Assembly (NCBI RefSeq): GCF_022867865.1
Contig: NZ_JALIEC010000002.1
Location: forward strand, 124,001 to 188,000
Origin: Phaeobacter sp. J2-8
GTDB taxonomy: Bacteria > Pseudomonadota > Alphaproteobacteria > Rhodobacterales > Rhodobacteraceae
Length of the DNA stretch: 64,000 nt
Direction: 5' to 3'
Position 1 is the stretch's first letter. Each line of letters opens with the position of its first letter. A model generated the notes under the pieces. That model was not told the DNA's origin and searched no databases. It saw only the letters and a list, made by a program, of their open reading frames with translations. Shown here in pieces: positions 47,577 through 55,683 of this stretch. The position numbers and the translations under genes were made by a program.

Positions 47577-48772
47577 ATGAAAAAGTTTTTGATGGCAACG
47601 GCTTTGACAAGCCTCGCGGCGGTTTCAGCCCAAGCAGCAAGCCATGCCGAGACATTGAAAATCGGCGTGATTCTGGGCTTTACCGGCCCGCTGGAATCGC
47701 TGGCACCGCCAATGGCGGGCGGCGCGGAACTGGCGCTGAACGAGATCAACGCAGCCGGCGGCATTCTGGATGGCAAAATGCTTGAGGCGGTGCGCGGCGA
47801 CGGCACCTGTGCCGATTCTGCGGCGGCCACGGCGGCGGCGGAACGGCTTGTCACTTCGGATGGTGTGGTTGCGATCATGGGGGCGATGTGTTCCGGCGCG
47901 ACCGGCGCGGTGCTGACCAATGTCGCGCTGCCCAATGGCGTGTTGCAGATCTCGCCTTCGGCGACCTCGCCCGGCCTGTCGAGCATCGAAGACAATGGCC
48001 TTTTCTTCCGCATGGCACCGTCCGACGCCCGTCAGGGTCAGGTGATGGCCGAAATCCTGGGCGATCGCGGCATTTCCTCGGTCGCACTGACCTATACCAA
48101 CAACGACTATGGCTCGGGTCTTGCGTCGTCGTTCCAGGAAGCATTTGAAGCGGAGGCGGGTCGGTGACCCTGTCGGCGGCCCACGAAGACGGCAAGGCGG
48201 ATTATTCGGCTGAGGTCGGCTCGCTTGCCTCTGCGGGCGGCGATGCCCTGGTGGTGATCGGTTATGTGGATGAAGGGGGTTCCGGGGTGATCCAAGCTGC
48301 GCTTGATACCGGCGCATTTGACACCTTTGTCCTGCCTGACGGCATGATCGGCGCCGCGCTGGAAGAAAAATTCGGCAGCGACATCGACGGCTCGTTCGGA
48401 CAGAACCCCAGCGTCCAGAACGACCGTGGCGATGAATATATCGCCATGGCCGAAGCAGCCGGGTTCGACGGTACATCAGCCTATGCCAAGGAAGGATATG
48501 ATTCCATGGCGCTGATCCTTCTGTCGATGGCAGCGGCAGGATCGACCACGGGCGCGGATGCGGCGGCCAAGGTGATGGAACTGGCCAATGCGCCGGGCGA
48601 AAAGATCTATGCCGGCGAGCTGGCCAAGGCGCTGGAAATCATCGCCGGTGGCGGTGACATCGACTATGTCGGTGCGTCTTCGGTCGAATTGATCGCGCCC
48701 GGTGAAGCATCCGGCGGCTATGTCGAGGTCGAAATGAAAGATGGCAAACTGGAAGAAATCGGCTATCGCTGA
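47577..48772 (+). CDS. Branched-chain amino acid-type ABC binding protein, frameshifted
   Basis: This periplasmic receptor of the LivJ/BraC type has about 398 residues when repaired. A signal peptide ends in AQAASHA. The N-lobe motifs are KIGVILGFTGPLESLAPPMAGGAELALNEIN and MGAMCSGATGAV. The frame breaks at GGG 48158-48160: a fourth G lets AEAGSVTLSAAHEDGKADY read through. The start at 47577 has GGGAGA upstream. The ligand may be branched-chain amino acids, amides or urea. A strong hairpin follows, so the binding protein can be made in excess over the transport subunits downstream. Confidence 0.9.
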
Positions 48773-48797
48773 TTTTTCCGACATCTTGTAACATCAA

Positions 48798-48825
48798 CAG
48801 CCCGGCACAGCGCCGGGCTGTTTTT
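48798..48825 (+). terminator. Terminator/attenuator between binding protein and livG
   Basis: CAGCCCGGC (48798-48806) pairs with GCCGGGCTG (48812-48820), followed by TTTTT. It probably stops part of the transcripts, giving more binding protein than ATPase and permease. Confidence 0.88.
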
Positions 48826-48869
48826 ACAAAAGACGAGCGCCGCCAAGGGGCCGCCACAGGGACCGAGTT

Positions 48870-49646
48870 ATGATCCGAGTTGAAAATCTACACAAACATT
48901 TCGGCGGTTTTCACGCGGTGGACGGCGCGACATTAAGTATTGAAAAAGGCTCGATCACTGGGCTTGTCGGGCCGAATGGTGCCGGAAAAACCACGCTTTT
49001 CAATGTGATCGCCGGGGTTCTTCAACCGACGTCGGGCCGTGTCTTCATGGAAGACCGCGACATCACCGGATTGCCGCCCCACAAATTGTTTGCCCAAGGT
49101 TTGTTGCGGACGTTTCAGATCGCACATGAATTTTCCACAATGACCTGCCGCGAGAATTTGATGATGGTGCCGGGCGGACAATCGGGCGAGGTTCTGTGGA
49201 ACACCTGGTTTGGCCGCAAACGCATTGCCGAAGAGGAACGCGCATTACGTGCGCAGGCCGATGAGGTTCTGGATTTTCTGACCATTGGCCATCTGGCCGA
49301 TCATCCGGCCGGTGCGATATCCGGCGGGCAGAAGAAACTGTTGGAACTGGGCCGCACGATGATGGTCGATGCGCGTATCGTGTTTCTGGACGAGGTCGGC
49401 GCCGGGGTGAACCGCACGTTGTTGAACACCATCGGCGATGCGATCCTGCGCCTGAACAAGGAACGCGGCTATACCTTTTGTGTGATCGAGCATGATATGG
49501 ATTTCATTGCCCGTCTGTGTGATCCGGTGATTGTCATGGCCGAGGGGCGCAAATTGGCCCAGGGCACCATAGAAGACATCAAAGCCGATGAACATGTGAT
49601 TGAAGCCTATCTTGGCACCGGTTTGAAGAACAAGGAGCCAGCATGA
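48870..49646 (+). CDS. livG: Branched-chain amino acid ABC transporter ATPase LivG
   Basis: The 258-residue ATPase has Walker A GPNGAGKTT, signature ISGGQKKLLELGR, Walker B IVFLDEVGAGVN and the LivG-type C-terminus (LAQGTIEDIKADEHVIEAYLG). The D-loop reads VGAGVN instead of the usual PxAGLN, which is a mild oddity. With LivF it powers the LivHM channel. It lies between the attenuator and the palindromic element at 49667. Confidence 0.94.
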   Translation: MIRVENLHKHFGGFHAVDGATLSIEKGSITGLVGPNGAGKTTLFNVIAGVLQPTSGRVFMEDRDITGLPPHKLFAQGLLRTFQIAHEFSTMTCRENLMMVPGGQSGEVLWNTWFGRKRIAEEERALRAQADEVLDFLTIGHLADHPAGAISGGQKKLLELGRTMMVDARIVFLDEVGAGVNRTLLNTIGDAILRLNKERGYTFCVIEHDMDFIARLCDPVIVMAEGRKLAQGTIEDIKADEHVIEAYLGTGLKNKEPA

Positions 49647-49666
49647 TGGGTGATCTGTCGCGCAAT

Positions 49667-49714
49667 GGGGGGCCAGCCCCCCAGACCCCCCGGGATATTT
49701 TTGGTCAGATGAAG
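49667..49714 (+). repeat. Interspersed palindromic element, copy 2
   Basis: GGGGGGCCAGCCCCCC is followed at once by AGA and CCCCCCGGGATATTTTTG, then GTCAGATGAAG. It matches copy 1 at 4236-4296. It lies between livG and livF, and the bases right after it (GAAGGGG) supply the livF ribosome site. Confidence 0.8.
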
Positions 49715-49724
49715 GGGCGAGCGA

Positions 49725-50438
49725 TTGTCTGAACCGTTTTTGATTGGCGACACAATGACCGGTGGCTATGGCAAGGGGCCGGACATTCTTCATGATTGTA
49801 CCATTGCGGTGGACAAGGGTGAGATTGCGGTGATTGTCGGGCCGAATGGCGCGGGCAAATCCACCGCGATGAAGGCGGTATTCGGCATGTTGGATGTCCG
49901 CTCTGGCGCGGTGCGGCTGGATGGTCAGGACATCACGGCCCTGTCGCCCCAGGACCGGGTCGCGCGTGGCATGGGATTTGTGCCGCAGACCAATAATATC
50001 TTCACCTCGATGAGCGTGGAAGAGAACCTTGAAATGGGGGCTTTCATACGGCGCGATGATTTTGGCGACACCATCGAACAGGTTTATGAGTTGTTTCCGA
50101 TATTGAAGGACAAGCGGCGGCAGGCTGCGGGCGAATTGTCGGGCGGACAGCGCCAGCAGGTGGCTGTTGGCCGTGCCTTGATGACCCAGCCCCAGGTTCT
50201 GATGCTGGATGAGCCGACAGCGGGTGTCTCGCCGATTGTGATGGATGAATTGTTTGACCGTATCATCGAAGTGGCCCGCACCGGGATTTCCATCCTGATG
50301 GTGGAGCAGAACGCGCGTCAGGCATTGGCGATTGCCGACAAGGGATATGTTCTGGTGCAGGGCGCCAATGCCCATACCGGAACCGGCACGGACCTTTTGG
50401 GTGATCCTGAGGTTCGGCAAAGTTTTCTGGGGGGCTGA
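49725..50438 (+). CDS. livF: Branched-chain amino acid ABC transporter ATPase LivF
   Basis: The 237-residue second ATPase has Walker A GPNGAGKST, signature LSGGQRQQVAVGRAL and Walker B VLMLDEPTAGVSPIV. The start is a TTG at 49725, with GAAGGGG eight bases upstream provided by the end of the palindromic element; no ATG in a better place exists before the Walker A motif except 49755 (MTGGYGKG). It is followed by livH after 3 bases. Confidence 0.93.
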   Translation: MSEPFLIGDTMTGGYGKGPDILHDCTIAVDKGEIAVIVGPNGAGKSTAMKAVFGMLDVRSGAVRLDGQDITALSPQDRVARGMGFVPQTNNIFTSMSVEENLEMGAFIRRDDFGDTIEQVYELFPILKDKRRQAAGELSGGQRQQVAVGRALMTQPQVLMLDEPTAGVSPIVMDELFDRIIEVARTGISILMVEQNARQALAIADKGYVLVQGANAHTGTGTDLLGDPEVRQSFLGG

Positions 50439-50441
50439 GGT

Positions 50442-51452
50442 ATGGATCTGCTCAACGCATTTGTCGCGCTTGCGAATTTCGTTCTTATTCCTGCGATAGC
50501 CTATGGCGCGCAACTGGCGTTGGGCGCGCTGGGGGTGACGTTGATTTATGGCATTCTGCGGTTTTCGAACTTTGCCCATGGCGACACCATGGCCTTTGGC
50601 GCCATGGTCACCATCCTTGTGACCTGGCTGTTGCAGGGCTGGGGTGTCAGCCTGGGGCCGTTGCCCACCGCCCTGCTTGCGCTGCCCTTTGGTATTCTTG
50701 GTGCGATGGCGCTGGTTCTGATCACCGACCGCACGGTGTACCGTTTCTATCGCAAGCAGAGGGTCAAGCCGGTGATCCTGGTGATTGTGTCGATGGGGGT
50801 GATGTTCATCTATAACGGATTGGTGCGCTTCATCATCGGCCCGGACGATCAGCGGTTTGCAGATGGCGAAAGGTTCATCATTTCCGTGCGTGATTTCAAG
50901 GCTTTGACCGGCCTCGACGAAGGATTGGCGATCCGCACCACCCAAGGATTGACGCTGGTGACGGCGGTGATCACCGTTGCGGTGCTGTTCTGGTTCCTGA
51001 ACCGGACACGCACCGGCAAATCCATGCGCGCCTATTCCGACAACGAGGATTTGGCGCTGCTTTCCGGTATCAACCCCGAGCGGGTGGTGATGATCACCTG
51101 GCTGATTGTGGCGGCCTTGGCGACAATTGCCGGAACGCTTTACGGTCTCGACAAGACGTTCAAGCCCTTCACCTATTTCCAGCTGCTCTTGCCGGTTTTT
51201 GCCAGTGCGATTGTCGGCGGTTTGGGCAGCCCGATCGGTGCCATTGCCGGTGGTTTCCTGATTGCCTTTTCCGAGGTCGGGATCACCTATGCCTGGAAGA
51301 AGGTTGCGACCTATGCCCTGCCCGATGCGCTGGCGCCGAACAGTTTGTTGCAGCTTCTGGGGACCGATTACAAATTCGCCGTCAGTTTCGTGATCCTGGT
51401 GATTGTCCTGCTGGTCAGGCCGACGGGGTTGTTCAAGGGGAAATCAGTATGA
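50442..51452 (+). CDS. livH: Branched-chain amino acid ABC transporter permease LivH
   Basis: The 336-residue inner-membrane permease has about eight helices. Family signatures are LGALGVTLIYGILRFSNFAHGDTMAFGAM near the start and ASAIVGGLGSPIGAIAGGFL with the adjoining coupling region. It pairs with LivM. The end overlaps the livM start as ATGA, so the two are translated together. Confidence 0.94.
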   Translation: MDLLNAFVALANFVLIPAIAYGAQLALGALGVTLIYGILRFSNFAHGDTMAFGAMVTILVTWLLQGWGVSLGPLPTALLALPFGILGAMALVLITDRTVYRFYRKQRVKPVILVIVSMGVMFIYNGLVRFIIGPDDQRFADGERFIISVRDFKALTGLDEGLAIRTTQGLTLVTAVITVAVLFWFLNRTRTGKSMRAYSDNEDLALLSGINPERVVMITWLIVAALATIAGTLYGLDKTFKPFTYFQLLLPVFASAIVGGLGSPIGAIAGGFLIAFSEVGITYAWKKVATYALPDALAPNSLLQLLGTDYKFAVSFVILVIVLLVRPTGLFKGKSV

Positions 51453-52753
51453 GCCAGTCACTTCGAAGCACGGCGCTGTTTGTCTTTGTTGTCGCGTTGA
51501 TCCTTGGCACGGGGTTTGTGCAAAGCTGGAACTCGGCGCTGTTGATCCTCAACATGGGGTTGGTGTCGGCGTTGATGGCGTTGGGGGTCAACCTGCAATG
51601 GGGATTTGCCGGATTGTTCAACGTGGGGGTCATGGGGTTTGTGGCGCTTGGCGGGTTGGCGACGGTGATCATTTCGATGCCGCCGGTGCGCGCGGCATGG
51701 GCCGTGGGCGGCACCGGCGTTCTGGCGGCGCTGGCGGTGGGTGCGGCGACCATTGCGCTGGCCATCTGGCTGACACGCTCTATCCCCCGCGGCAAACTGC
51801 GCGCGGTGGCCATGCTGGCGGTCTTGATCGCCGGTTTCGTCCTGTATCGTCTGCTGTTTGATCCGGCGACAACCGCAATTGAAAAGATCGACCCGGCCGT
51901 GACCGGATACCTTGGCGGTCTGGGCCTGCCGATTGTGCTGGCCTGGCCGGTCGGCGGTCTGCTGGCCGCTGGTGCGGCCTGGGTCATTGGCAAAATTGCC
52001 CTGGGGCTGCGTTCGGATTATCTGGCGATTGCCACATTGGGCATTGCCGAAATCATCATTGCGGTCCTGAAAAACGAGGATTGGTTGGCGCGGGGCGTCA
52101 AGAATGTGATCGGCCTGCCCCGGCCGGTGCCCTATGAGATCGACTTGCAGAATGATCCGGCTTTTGTCGCACGCGCCACCGATCTTGGTCTGGATGTGAC
52201 GACGGCCTCGACCCTTTATGTCAAGGTCGGCTATGGGCTGATGTTTGCTGTTGTCTTGGTGGTGGTGCTGGTCCTGGCGCAATTGGCGCTGAAATCGCCC
52301 TGGGGCCGCATGATGCGCGCCATTCGCGACAATGAGGTTGCAGCGCGCGCCATGGGCAAGGATGTGACCCGGCGGCATTTGCAGATCTTTGTTCTCGGGT
52401 CGGCAATTTGCGGCATGGCGGGGGCGATGATGACCACGCTGGACGGCCAGTTGACCCCGGCGAGCTATCAGCCGTTGCGCTATACGTTCCTGATCTGGGT
52501 GATGGTGATTGTCGGCGGATCGGGCAATAATTTTGGCGCGGTGCTGGGGGGAATGTTGATCTGGTTCCTTTGGGTTCAGGTCGAACCGATTGGCGCTGCC
52601 GTCATGGATCTGGTGACGTCCGGCATGGCAGATGGATCAGATCTGAAAATCCATCTGTTGAATTCAGTGGCGCATATGCGGTTGTTGACCATGGGGGTGA
52701 TCCTGTTGGTTGTGCTGCGCTTTGCGCCACGTGGCTTGCTGCCTGAGCGCTAG
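51449..52753 (+). CDS. livM: Branched-chain amino acid ABC transporter permease LivM
   Basis: The 434-residue permease has about ten helices and the family motif LRSDYLAIATLGIAEIIIAVLKNEDWLARG, followed by the cytoplasmic loop GRMMRAIRDNEVAARAMGKD that contacts the ATPases. An insertion of about 70 residues near 75-150 makes it longer than the E. coli protein. It is the last gene of the transporter; two palindromes follow within 110 bases. Confidence 0.93.
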   Translation: MSQSLRSTALFVFVVALILGTGFVQSWNSALLILNMGLVSALMALGVNLQWGFAGLFNVGVMGFVALGGLATVIISMPPVRAAWAVGGTGVLAALAVGAATIALAIWLTRSIPRGKLRAVAMLAVLIAGFVLYRLLFDPATTAIEKIDPAVTGYLGGLGLPIVLAWPVGGLLAAGAAWVIGKIALGLRSDYLAIATLGIAEIIIAVLKNEDWLARGVKNVIGLPRPVPYEIDLQNDPAFVARATDLGLDVTTASTLYVKVGYGLMFAVVLVVVLVLAQLALKSPWGRMMRAIRDNEVAARAMGKDVTRRHLQIFVLGSAICGMAGAMMTTLDGQLTPASYQPLRYTFLIWVMVIVGGSGNNFGAVLGGMLIWFLWVQVEPIGAAVMDLVTSGMADGSDLKIHLLNSVAHMRLLTMGVILLVVLRFAPRGLLPER

Positions 52754-52776
52754 AAGCAGATAAGAAGGACCAGCGC

Positions 52777-52859
52777 GCTCCCGGACATGATCCGGGAGCT
52801 CCGCAATGTGCACCTCAGCGGCGATTTAACCCGGAGGTCCCGGAGCGGGGTCCGGGACC
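52777..52859. repeat. Two tandem palindromes downstream of livM
   Basis: GCTCCCGGA (52777-52785) pairs with TCCGGGAGC (52791-52799), and GGTCCCGGA (52836-52844) pairs with TCCGGGACC (52851-52859). Both share the core TCCCGGA and resemble the short palindromic repeats scattered in alphaproteobacterial genomes. They may act as a terminator between the convergent genes. Confidence 0.65.
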
Positions 52860-52887
52860 GGAATGCGCAAGGTTTGCGCCGCGTGCG

Positions 52888-54438
52888 TCACCGCCCCTTG
52901 AACAATCCCCCCAGGATGCCGCGCACGATGCGCCGTCCTGTGGTGCCCTTCAGCTCCTTGATCACCACTTTGGTCATCGCCTCGCCAAAGCTTTCTTCCC
53001 GGCGCGACCGGGTTCTGGGGCGGGATGTGGAACGGGACACGCGTTTGCCGGAATAACGTCGGGCGGATCGGTATTCCCGTTCTGCCACTTCCTCGGCCTC
53101 GTCCTCGGCACGCTCTGCGGCTTCTGCGGCCTGAGCGGCATCCTTGGCCCGTTGCGTCAGGATTTCATAGGCTGACACCCGATCCTGTGGCTGGTCATAT
53201 TTCCCGGACACAGGTGATTGCGCCATCACCGCGCGCCGCGCCTCGGCGCTCAATGGTCCCAGCTGGGACGACGGTGGACGGATCAGAGTGCGTTCCGCCA
53301 TCCCCGGCACGCCCTTTTTCTGCAACATCGAGGTCACAGCCTCGCCGACACCAACCTCGCGGATTGCCTGTTCGATGTCGAACCTGGGATTGTCACGATA
53401 GGTTTCCGCCGCCAGGCGCAGCGCCTTGCGATCGCGGGCGGTAAAGGCACGCAGCGCATGTTGCACCCGGTTGCCCAGCTGCCCCAGAATATCCTCTGGC
53501 ACGTCATCGGGGTTCTGGGTGATGAAATACACCCCGACCCCCTTGGACCGGATCAGGCGCGCCACCTGTTCCACCTTGTCGACCAGCGCATCCGGCGCGC
53601 CATCAAACAGCAAATGCGCCTCATCAAAGAAAAAAACCAGCTTTGGTTTGTCGGGGTCACCGACCTCCGGCAGGGTCTCGAACAATTCTGACAACAGCCA
53701 CAAAAGGAACGTCGCATAGAGCCGTGGCGACGCCATCAACGTATCCGCCGCCAGAATATTGATCCGCCCGCGCCCATCGGCATCGACCTGCATCAGATCA
53801 TCCAGCTCCAGTGCCGGCTCTCCGAACAGGCCAGCGCCGCCCTGATTTTCCAGCACCAACAACCGCCGTTGAATTGCCCCGATCGAAGCGGTGGAAATAT
53901 TGCCATAGCGCAGCGACAGCGCCTTGCGGCTCTCTCCGACCCAGACCAGCAGGGATTGCAGATCTTTCAGATCCAGCAGGGGCAGACCCTGTTCATCCGC
54001 CAGCCGAAAAGCGATGTTCAACACGCCTTCCTGCGCTTCGCTTAATTCCAGTAGACGGGCGATCAGCAAGGGCCCCATGTCAGACACTGTCGTGCGCACC
54101 GGGTGCCCCTGTTTGCCAAACAGATCCCAGAACGTGACCGGAAAAGCCGCATAAGTGTAGTCGTCAAAACCGATCTTGGCCGCGCGCTGGGCAAAGGCAT
54201 CGTGCAATTTGAAATCCGCCCGTCCCGCCGCCGCAAGCCCCGACAGGTCGCCTTTGACATCAGACAGAAACACCGGCACGCCGGCCTTGGAAAACCCCTC
54301 GGCGAGGATTTGCAGCGTCACGGTTTTCCCGGTGCCGGTGGCCCCGGCAATCAGCCCATGTCGATTGGCATATTTCAGCGACAGCTCCTGTGCCTCGCCA
54401 TACTCTGGCCCGCCGCCACCAATGAATATCCCCGCCAT
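52888..54438 (-). CDS. HerA-like ATPase, DUF853/YjgR family
   Basis: The 516-residue P-loop ATPase has Walker [13 protein letters not shown] (about 31-42), [14 protein letters not shown], Walker [13 protein letters not shown] and the arginine-containing [23 protein letters not shown] segment. The C-terminal 90 residues form a charged coiled-coil and Arg/Ser-rich tail ending in a conserved [15 protein letters not shown]. The family is widespread and its role is not established. The start at 54438 has GGAGGGG eight bases upstream; an ATG eight codons further up is less likely. It converges on livM. Confidence 0.9.
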   Translation of the reverse strand: MAGIFIGGGGPEYGEAQELSLKYANRHGLIAGATGTGKTVTLQILAEGFSKAGVPVFLSDVKGDLSGLAAAGRADFKLHDAFAQRAAKIGFDDYTYAAFPVTFWDLFGKQGHPVRTTVSDMGPLLIARLLELSEAQEGVLNIAFRLADEQGLPLLDLKDLQSLLVWVGESRKALSLRYGNISTASIGAIQRRLLVLENQGGAGLFGEPALELDDLMQVDADGRGRINILAADTLMASPRLYATFLLWLLSELFETLPEVGDPDKPKLVFFFDEAHLLFDGAPDALVDKVEQVARLIRSKGVGVYFITQNPDDVPEDILGQLGNRVQHALRAFTARDRKALRLAAETYRDNPRFDIEQAIREVGVGEAVTSMLQKKGVPGMAERTLIRPPSSQLGPLSAEARRAVMAQSPVSGKYDQPQDRVSAYEILTQRAKDAAQAAEAAERAEDEAEEVAEREYRSARRYSGKRVSRSTSRPRTRSRREESFGEAMTKVVIKELKGTTGRRIVRGILGGLFKGR

Positions 54439-54498
54439 GGGCCCCTCCGACTCTCTCATCATAGGCGATCGGGATACGTCCCGCGTCGCAATCTCGGC

Positions 54499-54526
54499 TT
54501 AACCTTTGTCTGTCATACCATGTAAT
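54499..54526 (+). promoter_or_regulatory. Candidate promoter of the small RNA
   Basis: TTAACC (54499-54504), a 16-base spacer and TGTAAT (54521-54526, one mismatch from TATAAT). Transcription would start near 54533. Confidence 0.4.
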
Positions 54527-54532
54527 GTCCAG

Positions 54533-54609
54533 CGTTCGGGCCTTGTCCGGGGCTGGATTGACTTCCTCCCTGTCAGACTGGCCGCGCCCCTCCCGGTGCG
54601 GCCTTTTTT
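54533..54609 (+). ncRNA. Predicted small RNA with two anti-Shine-Dalgarno loops
   Basis: A plus-strand intrinsic terminator (GGCCGC 54580-54585 with GCGGCC 54598-54603, then six T) has no gene in front of it. The preceding 50 bases fold into a hairpin whose ten-pair stem (54553-54562 with 54572-54581, one mismatch and G-U pairs) presents the loop TTCCTCCCT. The loop of the terminator stem contains CCCCTCCC. Two hairpins exposing CUCCC is the hallmark of alphaproteobacterial alpha-r14/cuckoo-type small RNAs, which bind ribosome sites or act as sponges. Length would be about 77 bases. The 5' end is inferred. Confidence 0.5.
54580..54609 (+). terminator. Intrinsic terminator of the predicted small RNA
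   Basis: GGCCGC and GCGGCC flank a 12-base loop and are followed by TTTTTT. No protein gene reads into it on this strand. Confidence 0.85.
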
Positions 54610-54638
54610 CAAATGATGGTTCCGGAGCCATGGAAACC

Positions 54639-54648
54639 AAAGCGCTTT
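54639..54648. promoter_or_regulatory. LacI-type operator core upstream of a second orphan unit
   Basis: CCAAAGCGCTTTCA contains the palindrome AAAGCGCTTT, the core of the aglE operator. It lies 20 bases before TATAAC (54669-54674). Confidence 0.5.
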
Positions 54649-54756
54649 CATCATTCCGGGTGAAAAATTATAACTTGGCTGTTGACCGGCGGCAAAAATG
54701 TTCGTAGCGTCCCGTCAATGACTAAGTCGGCCAGTCCGACGGGGAGCAAAAAAATA

Positions 54757-54789
54757 GGAAAAGGGGTCGATTACTCGGCCCCTTTTTCC
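54757..54789. terminator. Bidirectional intrinsic terminator, orphan
   Basis: GGAAAAGGGG (54757-54766) pairs with CCCCTTTTTCC (54779-54789). The plus strand has its T-run within the right arm; on the minus strand the stem is followed by TATTTTTTT. No gene is seen on either side close enough to explain it. Confidence 0.75.
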
Positions 54790-54969
54790 AATTGTGGCAA
54801 GGGTTTGCCGGTCAGCTTTGCCATGTCGTTGACAGTCCTTCACGGAAAAATGCACCATGGGAACGGCCCGCAATCGGACAATCCGCCTGACAGCGGCAAT
54901 CAACCATGTTAAGCGCAGCGGGCGAATGCGGCGCATGCATTCAGACAAGTGTTAACAAAGGGGGGTGTG

Positions 54970-55581
54970 ATGCCCAAATTTCTTTCTTTACTGCCTTTTA
55001 TTGCCCTGATGGCCCTGACCGCGCCGGCAGCCGCCCAGGACGCAGCTGCTGAAGAAACGCCCGCCGAAGGCGCTGCTGGCAGCTCGATCGAGGATCAGTT
55101 GGCCGTGGGCCAAGAGGCAACCGAACTTGGCAGCACCTATGTCAAACAGGAAAGCGGCGACTGGGAATTGCGCTGCATCCGGACCGAGACCCCGGAAAAC
55201 GACCCCTGCCAGCTGTATCAATTGCTGAAAGAAGAAAACGGCAATGCGCTGGCCGAAATTTCGATGTTCCGCCTGCCGGCCGAGAGCAAGCTGCCCGCCG
55301 GTGCGACCGTGATCGTGCCGCTGGAAACGCTGCTGACGGGTCAGTTGGGGATTTCTGTGGATGGGTCCAAGCCCAAAAGCTATCCGTTTTCCTTCTGCAA
55401 CCGCCAGGGATGTTACGCCCGCATCGGTTTGACCGCAGAAGACATTGCCGCCTTCAAACGTGGCGCCGAAGCCAAGGTGATGATCCGCCCCTTCGCGGCA
55501 CCGGATCAGATCGTGGCCTCGACCATGTCGCTGTCTGGCTTCACAGCCGGTTTCGAATTGGCCAGCGTGCTTCAGCAATAA
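54970..55581 (+). CDS. Invasion-associated locus B (IalB) family protein
   Basis: The 203-residue periplasmic protein has a signal peptide (MPKFLSLLPFIALMALTAPAAAQ) and an acidic Ala/Glu linker before the IalB core (GDWELRCIRTETPENDPCQLYQLL, SYPFSFCNRQGCYARIGL) with four conserved cysteines. The family is common in alphaproteobacteria, mostly free-living; the name does not imply virulence here. The start at 54970 has a GGGGGTG site. It is monocistronic, with a terminator 26 bases after the stop. Confidence 0.9.
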   Translation: MPKFLSLLPFIALMALTAPAAAQDAAAEETPAEGAAGSSIEDQLAVGQEATELGSTYVKQESGDWELRCIRTETPENDPCQLYQLLKEENGNALAEISMFRLPAESKLPAGATVIVPLETLLTGQLGISVDGSKPKSYPFSFCNRQGCYARIGLTAEDIAAFKRGAEAKVMIRPFAAPDQIVASTMSLSGFTAGFELASVLQQ

Positions 55582-55606
55582 GCTCTCACCGCCATGACGT
55601 ATTGGA

Positions 55607-55630
55607 ACGCCGCCCACTGGGCGGCGTTTT
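55607..55630 (+). terminator. Intrinsic terminator after the IalB gene
   Basis: AACGCCGCCC (55607-55616) pairs with GGGCGGCGTT (55619-55628), followed by TT. Confidence 0.9.
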
Positions 55631-55683
55631 CATGTCAGGTTGTTGAATGTCTAGGCCGGGACTAGGTCCGGGTTTGATCCGGC

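Larger units (their letters stand above)
54439..54969. other. Large intergenic region with two orphan terminators
   Basis: This 531-base region between two divergent genes contains a predicted small RNA (54533-54609), a LacI-type operator motif (54639-54648), a TATAAC -10-like box (54669-54674) and a second terminator (54757-54789). A 77-codon minus-strand frame at 54715-54948 runs through that terminator and is not called. Confidence 0.6.

Noticed and set aside
47405-48013. 200-codon extension upstream of the aldose dehydrogenase
   Set aside because: It overlaps the binding-protein gene in antisense. The signal peptide and ribosome site start at 47404.
49245-50945. 566-codon open frame on the minus strand
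   Set aside because: It is antisense to livG, livF and livH, all of which are clear family members.
54715-54948. 77-codon open frame on the minus strand upstream of the IalB gene
   Set aside because: It runs through a strong terminator hairpin and has no ribosome site or recognisable motif.
55661-55681. CCGGGACTAGGTCCGGG as a palindromic repeat
   Set aside because: The arms do not pair fully (CCGGGAC against GTCCGGG) and no second copy was found.
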